26,613 nt of DNA from contig CAMKMK010000004.1 of the NCBI GenBank assembly GCA_946413885.1, forward strand, positions 1 to 26,613. The letters run 5' to 3'. The notes under the pieces are model-generated. The model was not told where the DNA came from. It searched no databases and saw nothing but the letters and a program-made list of their open reading frames with translations. Below are positions 7,695 to 16,622 of this stretch, piece by piece (the stretch's first letter is position 1; every line of letters starts with the position of its first letter). The position numbers and the translations under genes are program-made. This DNA comes from an uncultured Prevotellaceae bacterium (GTDB taxonomy: Bacteria > Bacteroidota > Bacteroidia > Bacteroidales > Bacteroidaceae).

Positions 7695-9266
7695 ATGAAG
7701 AGAATCGTATTATCACTGATGGTGCTGGCTGCGCTGGCATCATGCTCGAGCGGAGATAATGATCCGCGTCTGGTTATTATTTCCTTTGATGGTTTGCGTT
7801 GGCAGGAAGTTTTTACGGGTGCTGACTCATCATTGGTTGGTAATCCCAAGTATGTGGGTGATCCAGAGAGTTTGAAGGCTGCTTATTGGCGTTCCACACC
7901 AGAGGAACGTCGTCAAGCCTTGATGCCTTTCATCTGGAGTTATGCAGCTGAGAATGGATTTTTGGTTGGTAACCGTTTGAAAGGCAGCCAGATGCAGGTG
8001 GCTAACTCAAAGAAATACTCCTATCCTGGCTATAGCGAGACATTTTGCGGATACGCAGATGATACGCGTGTTGACAGCAATGATCCTGTACCCAATCCTA
8101 ATAAAAGTGTACTGGAAGCCGTCAATGAAGATCCACGATACAAGGGTAAGGTGATGATGTATGCCTCATGGAAGAGCATTCGTTATGCTGTTAATAACGA
8201 TCGTGGTGGATTTCCTGGCAGCGTTGCCTACGAGCCCAATGTGGCCCGTAATTCGTCGCCTACACTTCAGCTTATTGACGAGATGCAAGAAGGTATGCTT
8301 CATTATTGGGGCAGTGAGCGCTTCGATGCTTTCACTTATGCTTATGCCTTAGAGACGATCAAGAGCGATCATCCCAAGGTAATGTATGTGGGTTTTGGTG
8401 ATACAGATGAATTCGCACATGCCAACCATTATGATGAATACTTGCAAGCTACCAACTACTGCGATAAGTATATTCGTCGTATTGTTGAGACCTGCGAGAG
8501 TGATCCTTTCTATAAAGGAAAAACAACCTACCTGCTTTTCTGCGATCACGGACGTGGCTATGGTATCAACTTTGGCTCACACGGTTCAGGAAACCGCGGG
8601 TCGGAAAATACTTGGTGTATCGCTTTTGGAAAGGGCATTGAAAAAATGGGTGAGACAAGCAACAATGGTCCCTTCTACAACCAACAGTTTGCAGCCACCG
8701 TTGCTAAGGTGTTAGGCATTGACTTTACTCCTGACAATGGTGTGAAACAAGAGCCTATTGATCCTCAATACAAAGGTGAACCTTTGATTGATTTCGTTCC
8801 ACAGACAGATTATGGCACGTTCCCAGCTATCAATGCTAATCCTAAGGGTAGGGGCGTGCACTACACTTACCATGAGGGAGAGGTGAAGAGTGTCGATGAA
8901 CTTTCTGATCTGCCTGTGCTACAGAGTGGTGTACTGTCAGACTTCCTCATCGATGGTGCCAAGATAGATGAATACTTTGGCTTCCAATACAAGGCTCTTG
9001 TACGTGTTGACAAGGCTGGTCGTTACCATTTCTTCTGTGAATCCGATGATGGTAGCAAGGTGTGGCTTGATGGCAAACAGGTTATCGACAACGATGGAAG
9101 TCACGGTTCCAACACAGAGGAAGCTTTTTTCTATCTTGATCAAGGTTTTCATCGCCTCGAGGTAAATTATTTCCAAAAGACAGCTGGCAAGAATTTGAAG
9201 TTATCATGGGAAACTCCTGAAGGTCAAGAAGCACCTCTGCCGAAGGAGATTTTATACTACGAATAA
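7695..9266 (+). CDS. Phosphodiesterase/alkaline-phosphatase-fold lipoprotein with C-terminal PA14 domain
   Basis: The protein has 523 residues. A lipoprotein signal ends in LASC (Cys17). The following SSGDND is acidic and resembles Bacteroidota surface-export signals, so the protein may face outward. Residues 25 to about 350 form a type I phosphodiesterase/nucleotide-pyrophosphatase-like domain of the alkaline phosphatase superfamily. The putative zinc ligands are Asp32 (IISFDGLRW), Asp236 or Asp238 with His242 (GDTDEFAH), Asp284-His285 (FCDHGRG) and His296. Thr41 in VFTGAD is the candidate nucleophile. Residues from about 385 form a PA14-like beta domain (GRYHFFCESDDGSKVWLDG) that commonly binds carbohydrate. 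A carbohydrate-targeted hydrolase of phosphate or sulfate esters is therefore plausible, but the substrate is unknown. The start is set by the lipoprotein signal. A strong terminator follows the stop. Confidence 0.88.
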   Translation: MKRIVLSLMVLAALASCSSGDNDPRLVIISFDGLRWQEVFTGADSSLVGNPKYVGDPESLKAAYWRSTPEERRQALMPFIWSYAAENGFLVGNRLKGSQMQVANSKKYSYPGYSETFCGYADDTRVDSNDPVPNPNKSVLEAVNEDPRYKGKVMMYASWKSIRYAVNNDRGGFPGSVAYEPNVARNSSPTLQLIDEMQEGMLHYWGSERFDAFTYAYALETIKSDHPKVMYVGFGDTDEFAHANHYDEYLQATNYCDKYIRRIVETCESDPFYKGKTTYLLFCDHGRGYGINFGSHGSGNRGSENTWCIAFGKGIEKMGETSNNGPFYNQQFAATVAKVLGIDFTPDNGVKQEPIDPQYKGEPLIDFVPQTDYGTFPAINANPKGRGVHYTYHEGEVKSVDELSDLPVLQSGVLSDFLIDGAKIDEYFGFQYKALVRVDKAGRYHFFCESDDGSKVWLDGKQVIDNDGSHGSNTEEAFFYLDQGFHRLEVNYFQKTAGKNLKLSWETPEGQEAPLPKEILYYE

Positions 9267-9290
9267 ATAAATAATAATAACAGAAATACT

Positions 9291-9321
9291 AAAAAAGGAG
9301 GGAATGTCACCCTCCTTTTTT
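9291..9321. terminator. Bidirectional rho-independent terminator
   Basis: A perfect 12-bp stem, AAAAAAGGAGGG (9291-9302) and CCCTCCTTTTTT (9310-9321), encloses a 7-base loop. The A-tract on one side and T-tract on the other give a U-tail in either direction. It lies between convergent genes, the lipoprotein (plus) and glyA (minus), and can serve both. Confidence 0.9.
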
Positions 9322-9373
9322 GATGTTTTTATCTCTCACCCATAGAGACTATTTGGGGGAGTTAGAAAGAGGC

Positions 9374-10654
9374 TTAATAAGCAAACAAGGGGTAATCCTT
9401 CATAATGTTATTAACCTCATCACGTACAGACGAAATGACTTGTTCATTCTCAGGGTCGTTCAGTACGCGCTCGATGAATTCGGCAATCTTTACCATTAAA
9501 TCCTCCTTTGCACCACGTGTTGTAATGGCGGGGGTTCCCAGACGTATACCGCTGGTTTGGAAAGCGCTGCGAGAGTCGAAAGGAACCATGTTCTTGTTGA
9601 CTGTAATATCAGCAGCAACGAGAGCTTTTTCGGCAACTTTACCAGTCAAATCGGGATATTTGGTACGTAGGTCAACCAGCATGGAGTGATTGTCTGTTCC
9701 ATTACTTACAATGTGGAATCCTCGTTTAATCAGTTCTTCAGCCAGGACCTTGGCATTCTTCTGCACTTGAGTAGCCCATTCCTTAAATTCTGGTTGGAGA
9801 GCTTCTCCAAATGCAACAGCCTTAGCTGCGATGACATGTTCCAGCGGACCACCCTGAATGCCAGGGAATACAGCACTATTGAGAAGGGCTGACATCATTT
9901 TGATTTCACCCTTAGGAGTTTTCTTCCCCCATGGATTGGGGAAATCCTTGCCCATCAAAATGATACCACCACGGGGACCACGTAACGTTTTGTGGGTAGT
10001 AGAAGTGACGATGTGAGCATATTTCAGAGGATTCTCAAGCAGCCCGGCAGCGATGAGACCTGCTGGATGAGCCATGTCTACCATGAGTAAAGCACCCACT
10101 TTGTCTGCGATGGAACGCATGCGTGCATAATCCCACTCACGGCTGTAGGCACTTCCACCACCAATAATCAGTTTAGGCTTGTTCTCGAGTGCTAATTGTT
10201 CCATTTCATCGTAGTCCACACGACCCGTTTCTTTGTTGATGTTGTAACCAATGGGGTTATAGAGAATACCGCTTGTGTTGACGTGTGAACCATGACTGAG
10301 ATGCCCTCCGTGGTCGAGATTGAGGCCTAAGAAAGTGTCGCCAGGATTCAGTACTGCCAGAAAAACGGCTGCATTGGCTTGTGCTCCACTGTGAGGCTGA
10401 ACATTGGCATATTCAGCTCCAAACAACTCTTTTACACGATCAATGGCCAGTTGTTCCACTTCGTCCACAACCTGGCACCCACCATAGTAGCGTTTGCCTG
10501 GATAGCCTTCGGCATACTTGTTGGTAAGACAGGAACCCATAGCCTCCATCACTTGATTGCTGACAAAATTTTCTGAGGCGATAAGTTCGATACCCTTCAA
10601 TTGACGTTTGTGTTCTTTCTCGATTAACTCGAAAATCCGATTGTCTCTTTTCAT
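9374..10654 (-). CDS. glyA: Serine hydroxymethyltransferase
   Basis: This PLP enzyme interconverts serine plus tetrahydrofolate with glycine plus 5,10-methylenetetrahydrofolate in the cytoplasm. It is the main one-carbon source for purine, thymidylate and methionine synthesis. The 426-residue length is typical. Signatures include LIASENFVS (24-32), YPGKRYYGG (51-59), QPHSGAQAN (86-94), the cofactor-binding DMAHPAG (193-199) and the Schiff-base lysine Lys222 in VTSTTHKTLRGPRGG. It begins 42 bases after pyrI on the same strand with no promoter-like sequence in the gap, so it is likely the third gene of a pyrB-pyrI-glyA operon. It ends facing the bidirectional terminator at 9291-9321. Confidence 0.97.
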   Translation of the reverse strand: MKRDNRIFELIEKEHKRQLKGIELIASENFVSNQVMEAMGSCLTNKYAEGYPGKRYYGGCQVVDEVEQLAIDRVKELFGAEYANVQPHSGAQANAAVFLAVLNPGDTFLGLNLDHGGHLSHGSHVNTSGILYNPIGYNINKETGRVDYDEMEQLALENKPKLIIGGGSAYSREWDYARMRSIADKVGALLMVDMAHPAGLIAAGLLENPLKYAHIVTSTTHKTLRGPRGGIILMGKDFPNPWGKKTPKGEIKMMSALLNSAVFPGIQGGPLEHVIAAKAVAFGEALQPEFKEWATQVQKNAKVLAEELIKRGFHIVSNGTDNHSMLVDLRTKYPDLTGKVAEKALVAADITVNKNMVPFDSRSAFQTSGIRLGTPAITTRGAKEDLMVKIAEFIERVLNDPENEQVISSVRDEVNNIMKDYPLFAY

Positions 10655-10696
10655 GAAAATAATCTTTTTAATTTAGCCTTAAACAATATACAAAAT

Positions 10697-11152
10697 TTAT
10701 ATAAGTTTCACTTCGTTGACTTTCACTTCTTTGTTGCAATAATGGCACTGTAAGATACCATTTTCCTTATCCAAAACATGGAAGTGGGTACGCATGGGCT
10801 CATTATTGGTGATACATTTAGGATTGGCACATTTCACGATGTCATAGAGTTCGTCAGGCATCTTTACCTCCTTCTTTTCTACCACTTCATAGTCACGTAT
10901 AATTGCAAGTGTCACGTTGGGAGTTATCACAGAAAGTTGGTTCAGTTCCTCATCGGTAAAAAATTTATCAGCAATCTTGATGATGCTTTTGTGCCCCATT
11001 TTCTTACTTTTGAGATTGAACCCTACCGTGACAGCAGTCTTCATCTTCTCTAGATGAAGGACACTGATAACCTTAAAGAGTTTGGCGGAGGGTATGTGAT
11101 CGATAACAGTTCCATTTTGCAGAGCTGCAACCAGCATTTCTTGGCGTTTCAT
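10697..11152 (-). CDS. pyrI: Aspartate carbamoyltransferase regulatory subunit
   Basis: This subunit binds nucleotide effectors and joins PyrB trimers into the allosteric holoenzyme at the first committed step of pyrimidine synthesis. The 151 residues match the family. The N-terminal allosteric domain contains GTVIDHIP and the C-terminal zinc domain has four cysteine ligands, Cys108, Cys113, Cys136 and Cys139 (CANPKC ... CHYC), equivalent to E. coli 109/114/138/141. Its start overlaps the last bases of pyrB by 4 (11149-11152), indicating translational coupling and 1:1 production. All zinc ligands are intact, so the subunit should be functional. Confidence 0.96.
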   Translation of the reverse strand: MKRQEMLVAALQNGTVIDHIPSAKLFKVISVLHLEKMKTAVTVGFNLKSKKMGHKSIIKIADKFFTDEELNQLSVITPNVTLAIIRDYEVVEKKEVKMPDELYDIVKCANPKCITNNEPMRTHFHVLDKENGILQCHYCNKEVKVNEVKLI

Positions 11153-12096
11153 ATAATAATGGTTTTATCGTTCTTTATATCTTCTAAACTTATGCCCAGG
11201 CAATCACATATAAGAGCCTCGCGGGTGAAGAGCCCGTTGTGGGCTTGTTGGAAATAGTATGCATATATTGTATCATCAATGCAGTATTCAATCTCGTTAA
11301 CACGTGGCAAAGGATGTAGGATCTTCATGTTTGGTTTGGCATGGGATAACATGTTCTTTTTCAGCAGATAGGCATCCTTTACCCGTTCATATTCCATTAG
11401 GTCAGTAAAACGTTCGCGTTGTACACGTGTCATGTATAGAATATCTGCATCAGCAATTGTGTTTGCGTCGAAGTCCTTATGTTCAATATAATGGATTCCA
11501 TTATGATTGCAGTACATTTTATAATATTCTGGCATGGCAAGCTCATCGGGCGCAATGAAATGGAAAGTAGGATTGAAGTGACGCATCGCGGTTAGCAGGC
11601 TATGCACTGTACGTCCATATTTGAGGTCGCCTACCATATAGATGTTGAGATTATCCAGCGTTCCTTGAGTTTTGTATATTGAAAAGAGATCCAGCATCGT
11701 TTGGCTGGGATGTTGATTGGCACCATCACCAGCATTAACGATTGGGATGGGAGCCACCTCGCTGGCATAGCAAGCAGCACCTTCGAGATAATGGCGCATT
11801 ACGATGATGTCAGCATAGTTCGATACCATCATAATGGTGTCTTTGAGTGTCTCCCCCTTTGTTCCACTGGTCACCTTAGGGTCAGCAAATCCAATGACTC
11901 GCGCTCCCAATCGGTTGGCTGCAGTTTCAAAACTAAGGCGTGTACGAGTGCTGGGTTCAAAAAAAAGAGTAGCCACTACTTTGCCTTCCAGTATTTTGCG
12001 GTTAGGGTGTTTCTCAAACTCTTCTGCCATCTGGATCAGATAGAGAAGTTTTTCTTTCGAGTGGTTCGCAATGGTAACTAAACTGCGATTTTCCAT
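11149..12096 (-). CDS. pyrB: Aspartate carbamoyltransferase catalytic subunit
   Basis: PyrB condenses carbamoyl phosphate with aspartate to give N-carbamoyl-aspartate. The protein has 315 residues. The carbamoyl phosphate loop is FFEPSTRTRLSFE (Ser49-Thr50-Arg51-Thr52-Arg53); Lys80 with Ser77 correspond to E. coli Lys84 and Ser80. HPSQTMLDLF and the aspartate-binding region around HPLPRVNEI are also present. It is the first gene of the minus-strand operon. The predicted promoter at 12134-12165 would give a leader of only about 30 bases. That leaves no room for a UTP-sensing attenuator like that of E. coli pyrBI, so transcriptional control, if any, must act differently. Confidence 0.97.
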   Translation of the reverse strand: MENRSLVTIANHSKEKLLYLIQMAEEFEKHPNRKILEGKVVATLFFEPSTRTRLSFETAANRLGARVIGFADPKVTSGTKGETLKDTIMMVSNYADIIVMRHYLEGAACYASEVAPIPIVNAGDGANQHPSQTMLDLFSIYKTQGTLDNLNIYMVGDLKYGRTVHSLLTAMRHFNPTFHFIAPDELAMPEYYKMYCNHNGIHYIEHKDFDANTIADADILYMTRVQRERFTDLMEYERVKDAYLLKKNMLSHAKPNMKILHPLPRVNEIEYCIDDTIYAYYFQQAHNGLFTREALICDCLGISLEDIKNDKTIII

Positions 12097-12133
12097 AAGA
12101 CTGTAGAATATGCTAAGTTTTATTTATCGCCCA

Positions 12134-12165
12134 CAAAGTTACATAAAATTTATCTATCACGCAAC
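12134..12165 (-). promoter_or_regulatory. Predicted promoter of pyrB-pyrI-glyA
   Basis: Read on the minus strand, GTTG (12165-12162), 20 bases and TAACTTTG (12141-12134) fit the Bacteroidota consensus. It lies in the 169-base divergent space shared with the PBP gene. Confidence 0.6.
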
Positions 12166-12224
12166 AATCTTATTTTATTCTGTAACTTTTTTTGATTTTA
12201 TCCCATTATCTAAATAATAATTCT

Positions 12225-12232
12225 TACCTTTG
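12225..12232 (+). promoter_or_regulatory. Possible -7 box for the PBP-kdsB operon
   Basis: TACCTTTG matches TAnnTTTG and lies 33 bases before the PBP start. I do not see a matching -33 element at 19-20 bases upstream, so the promoter would be weak or need an activator. Confidence 0.4.
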
Positions 12233-12265
12233 TATTCTAATATGTGAATCAAGAAATAAACATAT

Positions 12266-14599
12266 ATGCGAAAGAAATTTGTACTTACTCTTTGGGTACT
12301 TTTCATCTTGATAGTAGGTGTTCTGTCTTTTATCTTTTACGAGATCTTTGTTGGCAATATTGGTTATATGCCTAATATACAGCAACTTGAGAATCCTGTT
12401 AATAAGTTTGCCAGCCAGATTATTTCTTCTGATGGAAAACCGATGGGGACTTGGAGCTATAGCAGTGCTAACCGTGTATTTGTCTCTTATGAGGAATTGT
12501 CTCCTAATTTAATAAACGCTTTGATCTCTACTGAGGATATACGTTTTAACGAACATTCTGGCATTGATTTTCGAGCTTTGGTACGTGCTATCATTAAGCG
12601 TGGTTTTCTTCGACAGAAAAGTGCTGGAGGTGGCAGTACACTCACTCAGCAGTTGGCTAAGCAGCTATATTCTGAGAAAGCAGGTTCTGTCCAGGAACGA
12701 ATGTTGCAGAAACCTATTGAATGGGTTATTGCTTTGAAGTTAGAGCGTTATTATACCAAAGAAGAGATAATCACTCTCTATCTCAATTATTTTGACTTTC
12801 TTCACAATGCAGTAGGAATCAAGACGGCCACCAAAACTTATTTTGGTAAAGATCCTAAGGATATCTCCATGTGCGAGGCTGCGACTTTAGTGGGGATGTG
12901 TAAGAATCCCAGTTATTATAATCCTGTTCGTTTTCCTGATCGTTGTATGGAACGACGCAACACAGTGTTATCTCAGATGGTAAAAGCAGGTCACATGACT
13001 GACGCTGAAGCCACCAAATATATGTTAGAGCCTCTGACTCTCAATTTCCATCGTCAGGATCACAAACAGGGTATAGGAACCTATTTGCGTGACTATTTGC
13101 GCCAGATGATGATGGCTAAAAAACCCAATCGCAGCGACTATGCATCATGGCAGAAGCAGAACTTCTACGATGATTCTTTAGCCTGGGTGGAAAATCCATT
13201 GTATGGTTGGTGCAACAAGAATTACAACCATGAAGGAAAACCCTATAACATCTATACTGATGGCCTGAAAATTTATACTACCTTGGATAGTCGCATGCAG
13301 GAGTATGCTGAGGAAGCTGTCAATGAGCATGTGGTGAAAGAACTACAGCCTGCTTTTGAGAAAGAAGGTAATAGCAATAAAAATTGGCCCTATTCATCAA
13401 AATTGACGGTCGATGAGGTAAAGAAGAATTTGGCTCGAGCTAAACGTCAGAGTGAACGCTATGTAAAAATGCGTAAGGCTGGTTACAGTGATTCTGAGAT
13501 TGATGATGCATTTAATACCCCTGTCGAGATGTCCGTTTATACTCCATCTGGTGGGGTTGACACCATGATGAGTCCTATGGATAGTATCAAGTATTACAAG
13601 AAATTCTTGCGTACAGGATTTATGTGTATGGACAACGAGACTGGTCATGTTAAGGCTTATGTGGGTGGAATAGATTACAGCTATTTCCAGTATGACATGG
13701 TGACTCAGGGCCGTCGTCAAGTGGGATCTACCATCAAACCATATCTATATTCATTAGCGATGGAGAACGGTTGGAGTCCTTGTGATGTAGCCCCCAATGT
13801 ACAACGTACTTATATAGTTGCTGGCCGTAGTTGGACTCCTCGCAACGGTAGTCGTTCTCGTTATGGCGAGATGGTTACTTTGAAGTGGGGATTAGCTACC
13901 AGTAACAACTGGATTTCGGCATGGTTGATGAGTCAACTTTCTCCTGCTGCGTTAGTTCGTTTGCTCCATGAGTTTGGCATACAGAATCAGGATATTCATC
14001 CTTCTATGTCACTTTGCCTGGGACCTTGTGACATCTCTGTAGCTGAGATGGTGGGAGCATATAGTGCTTTCCCAAAGAAGGGTGTTCGACGTACGCCAAT
14101 GTTTGTGACTCGTATTGAAGACAATGAAGGGAATATACTTGCCAGTTTTGTGCCTCGTGTCCGTGAAGTTATTTCAGAGGAAGCAGCTTACAAGATGATT
14201 ATTCTGATGCGTGGTGTCGTAGATTGGGGCACTGGTAGTCGTATGCGTAATCGTTACAAAATTACTGCGCCTATGGGAGGGAAGACAGGTACCACGAACG
14301 ACAATTCTGATGGCTGGTTTGTAGGATACACGCCTAGTTTGTCTTTCGGAGCATGGGTAGGTGGCGAAGAGCGTGAGATTCATTTCGGAAGTATGGCTGT
14401 CGCTCAAGGTGCAAATGCAGCTTTGCCTATCTGTGCATACTTTTTGAAAAAGGTTTATGCTGATGGAAAATTGGGTTATAGCGAAAGTGAGAATTTCGAC
14501 ATTCCCACTGGTTTTGATCCCTGTGGATATTCAGGTAACGCAACTGGAGATGAGGCTGTAGGTGAGGAAATGGTAGGTTTAGATGAATTGACCAATTAA
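12266..14599 (+). CDS. Class A penicillin-binding protein (PBP1A-type transglycosylase/transpeptidase)
   Basis: This is a bifunctional peptidoglycan synthase anchored in the inner membrane by one N-terminal helix (about residues 5-28), with a periplasmic catalytic body. The GT51 glycosyltransferase domain (about 45-235) has the catalytic Glu90 in ISTEDIRFNEHSGID, then GGGSTLTQQLAKQL and KPIEWVIALKLE. LYLNYFDFLHNAVGIK is the form of the later GT51 motif I associate with Bacteroidota. The transpeptidase domain has Ser488-x-x-Lys491 (GSTIKP), Ser546-Asn-Asn548 (SNNW) and Lys673-Thr-Gly (GKTGTT), so both activities appear intact. The 777-residue length is usual. It is followed 16 bases later by kdsB, making a small envelope operon. 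mrcA is a possible symbol, but orthology with E. coli MrcA is not established. Confidence 0.95.
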   Translation: MRKKFVLTLWVLFILIVGVLSFIFYEIFVGNIGYMPNIQQLENPVNKFASQIISSDGKPMGTWSYSSANRVFVSYEELSPNLINALISTEDIRFNEHSGIDFRALVRAIIKRGFLRQKSAGGGSTLTQQLAKQLYSEKAGSVQERMLQKPIEWVIALKLERYYTKEEIITLYLNYFDFLHNAVGIKTATKTYFGKDPKDISMCEAATLVGMCKNPSYYNPVRFPDRCMERRNTVLSQMVKAGHMTDAEATKYMLEPLTLNFHRQDHKQGIGTYLRDYLRQMMMAKKPNRSDYASWQKQNFYDDSLAWVENPLYGWCNKNYNHEGKPYNIYTDGLKIYTTLDSRMQEYAEEAVNEHVVKELQPAFEKEGNSNKNWPYSSKLTVDEVKKNLARAKRQSERYVKMRKAGYSDSEIDDAFNTPVEMSVYTPSGGVDTMMSPMDSIKYYKKFLRTGFMCMDNETGHVKAYVGGIDYSYFQYDMVTQGRRQVGSTIKPYLYSLAMENGWSPCDVAPNVQRTYIVAGRSWTPRNGSRSRYGEMVTLKWGLATSNNWISAWLMSQLSPAALVRLLHEFGIQNQDIHPSMSLCLGPCDISVAEMVGAYSAFPKKGVRRTPMFVTRIEDNEGNILASFVPRVREVISEEAAYKMIILMRGVVDWGTGSRMRNRYKITAPMGGKTGTTNDNSDGWFVGYTPSLSFGAWVGGEEREIHFGSMAVAQGANAALPICAYFLKKVYADGKLGYSESENFDIPTGFDPCGYSGNATGDEAVGEEMVGLDELTN

Positions 14600-14615
14600 A
14601 TTTTGACAAATCGAG

Positions 14616-15365
14616 ATGAATTTCATAGGACTTATCCCTGCCAGATATGCTAGTACTCGCTTTCCAGGTAAACCACTTGCTCAGTTGGGCGGAATGACAG
14701 TAATTGAGCGTGTGTATCGTCGCGTTAGTGAGGTATTAAATGAAGTATATGTCTGCACTGACAATCAGCGCATCGTTGATGTTGTATTATCCTTTGGAGG
14801 ACAGGCTGTGATGACCAGTTCGGATCATCGAAGTGGAACAGACCGTTGTTACGAGGCATTCCAACGCATAGGTTCTGATGCTGACGTAGTGGTCAATATT
14901 CAGGGAGATGAACCTTTCATACACCCTTCTCAATTACGTGTTCTTATGGAATGCTTTTCTGATCCTTCGACACAGATTGCCACGTTGGTAAAACCTTTTA
15001 CAATTCAGGATGGATTGGAAGCCTTGGAGAATCCCAATAGTCCTAAGGTGGTTGTTGATGCGCAGATGCATGCTTTATATTTCAGTAGAAGTGTTATTCC
15101 TTATTTACGAGGTATCGACAAACAGGAATGGCTTCAATGTCATACGTTCTACAAGCATATCGGCCTTTATGGCTATCGTTCTTCTGTGCTCCGTGAAATA
15201 ACCTCTCTGTCTCAGGGGAAATTGGAAAAGATGGAGTCTTTGGAGCAACTCAGATGGCTCGAAAATGGTTATACTATTAAGGTGGGAATCACTCAAGAGG
15301 AAACTATCGGAATTGATACCCCAGCAGACTTGGAACGGGCTGAAAATTATCTTTGCTCCCTATAA
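14616..15365 (+). CDS. kdsB: 3-deoxy-manno-octulosonate cytidylyltransferase (CMP-KDO synthetase)
   Basis: KdsB activates KDO with CTP to form CMP-KDO, the donor for the inner core of lipopolysaccharide; it is cytoplasmic. The 249-residue protein begins with the nucleotide-binding signature IPARYASTRFPGKPL and contains VVVNIQGDEPFIHP, whose Asp is a metal ligand, and the SLEQLRWLENGY segment typical of KdsB. It ends with the usual GIDTPADLERAE. It starts 16 bases after the PBP stop and is probably cotranscribed with it. A new promoter follows within 40 bases, marking the end of the operon, although no hairpin terminator is visible. Confidence 0.96.
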   Translation: MNFIGLIPARYASTRFPGKPLAQLGGMTVIERVYRRVSEVLNEVYVCTDNQRIVDVVLSFGGQAVMTSSDHRSGTDRCYEAFQRIGSDADVVVNIQGDEPFIHPSQLRVLMECFSDPSTQIATLVKPFTIQDGLEALENPNSPKVVVDAQMHALYFSRSVIPYLRGIDKQEWLQCHTFYKHIGLYGYRSSVLREITSLSQGKLEKMESLEQLRWLENGYTIKVGITQEETIGIDTPADLERAENYLCSL

Positions 15366-15378
15366 AGAATGTTAATAA

Positions 15379-15410
15379 TTTGCTAAATTGCCTTTTTGTG
15401 CGTACATTTG
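15379..15410 (+). promoter_or_regulatory. Predicted promoter of the MORN-glgB operon
   Basis: TTTG at 15379-15382, 20 bases and TACATTTG at 15403-15410 exactly match the Bacteroidota promoter consensus. The predicted leader is about 17 bases. Confidence 0.7.
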
Positions 15411-15432
15411 CGCGCAATATTTTTGACGTTTA

Positions 15433-16578
15433 ATGAATTATAGATATTTTCTCGTAGGGATTGTTTTCAATTTTATGTGTTTGGCTAATTTATCAGCCCA
15501 GCAAATTAAGATTGGCAATTACACTTTTCCCAACGGTGCGATTTACCAAGGTGAGATGTTCAAAGGGAAACCTTATGGTAAGGGAACTACTACTTTCTCC
15601 AATGGAGATACTTTCACAGGTGAGTACGTTAAAGGAAAGCGTCAGGGTGAAGGAACCTATAGTTTCTCGGATGGTGAAAAATACGAAGGTGAGTGGTATC
15701 AAGATCAGCAGCATGGTCAGGGTACCTATTATTTTGCCAATAACAACAAATACGTTGGCCTTTGGTTCCGCGATTATCAACAAGGCGAAGGAACGATGTT
15801 CTACTACAATGGTGATGTTTATGAAGGAGGATGGTACGAAGACAAACGCGATGGTAAGGGAACCTATAAATATTTTAACGGAGCCTACTATACTGGCCAG
15901 TGGAAGAATGACATGAAGAATGGGAAGGGTGTCTTCGACTGGAATGATGGCAACAAGTACGATGGCGAGTGGAAGGACAACAAGATGTCAGGAAAAGGGA
16001 CCTACACATATTCCACTGGAGACCTCTATGTGGGAGATTGGGTCAACGATAAGCAGCATGGACGTGGAATATATTCTTTCCATGATGGAAACAGATACGA
16101 AGGTCAATATGCTCGTGGGGAACGTACAGGAGAGGGCATCTATATTTTTTCCAATGGAGATAAATATGTGGGTCATTTTCTCAATGGCGAACAAGATGGA
16201 ATGGGCACCTTCACATGGCATAATGGTGCCACATATGTTGGGCAATGGAAAGCCAACAAGCAGAACGGTACAGGCAAGTATACTTGGGCTAACGGAGATG
16301 TCTATGATGGTCACTGGAAGGATGGCTTAATGGAGGGAGATGGCATAGTTCGTCAGGTCGATGGAACTAAATTCAAGGGCAGTTTCCATTTAGGCATGAA
16401 GGAAGGCCCTGGTGTTATGGAAGATGCTGAAGGTATTCGCTACGAAGGCTCTTTCCATCAAGACGAGCGAGATGGCGAATTTATTGAGAAAGATAAAAAC
16501 GGTAAGGTGATGCGTACCATCACGTATAAGAATGGTACAGTTACTGGCACTGTCGTGGCTAATCAAGGTGAGAATTAA
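15433..16578 (+). CDS. Exported MORN-repeat protein with 14 regular repeats
   Basis: The protein has 381 residues and an N-terminal hydrophobic signal ending near SAQQ (about residue 22), so it is probably periplasmic or secreted. Residues 33-354 are fourteen uninterrupted 23-residue MORN units, each of the form xNGxxYxGxWxxGxxxGxGxYxx (for example SDGEKYEGEW, HDGNRYEGQY, ANGDVYDGHW). A degenerate 27-residue tail follows. No other domain is present. MORN repeats form an extended beta-hairpin stack and in other systems bind lipids or proteins or mediate dimerisation; no enzymatic role is implied. The repeats are diverged at DNA level, so the array is old rather than recently expanded. It heads an apparent operon with glgB (44 bases downstream) and the membrane gene at 18792. 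The function is unknown. Confidence 0.92.
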   Translation: MNYRYFLVGIVFNFMCLANLSAQQIKIGNYTFPNGAIYQGEMFKGKPYGKGTTTFSNGDTFTGEYVKGKRQGEGTYSFSDGEKYEGEWYQDQQHGQGTYYFANNNKYVGLWFRDYQQGEGTMFYYNGDVYEGGWYEDKRDGKGTYKYFNGAYYTGQWKNDMKNGKGVFDWNDGNKYDGEWKDNKMSGKGTYTYSTGDLYVGDWVNDKQHGRGIYSFHDGNRYEGQYARGERTGEGIYIFSNGDKYVGHFLNGEQDGMGTFTWHNGATYVGQWKANKQNGTGKYTWANGDVYDGHWKDGLMEGDGIVRQVDGTKFKGSFHLGMKEGPGVMEDAEGIRYEGSFHQDERDGEFIEKDKNGKVMRTITYKNGTVTGTVVANQGEN

Positions 16579-16622
16579 GTGTTAGCCGTTTTATAAGGAA
16601 AAATATTAAATGATATAATTTT

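Noticed and set aside
12097..12133. UTP-sensitive attenuator or leader peptide before pyrB
   Set aside because: The predicted leader is only about 30 bases with no hairpin and no U-run.
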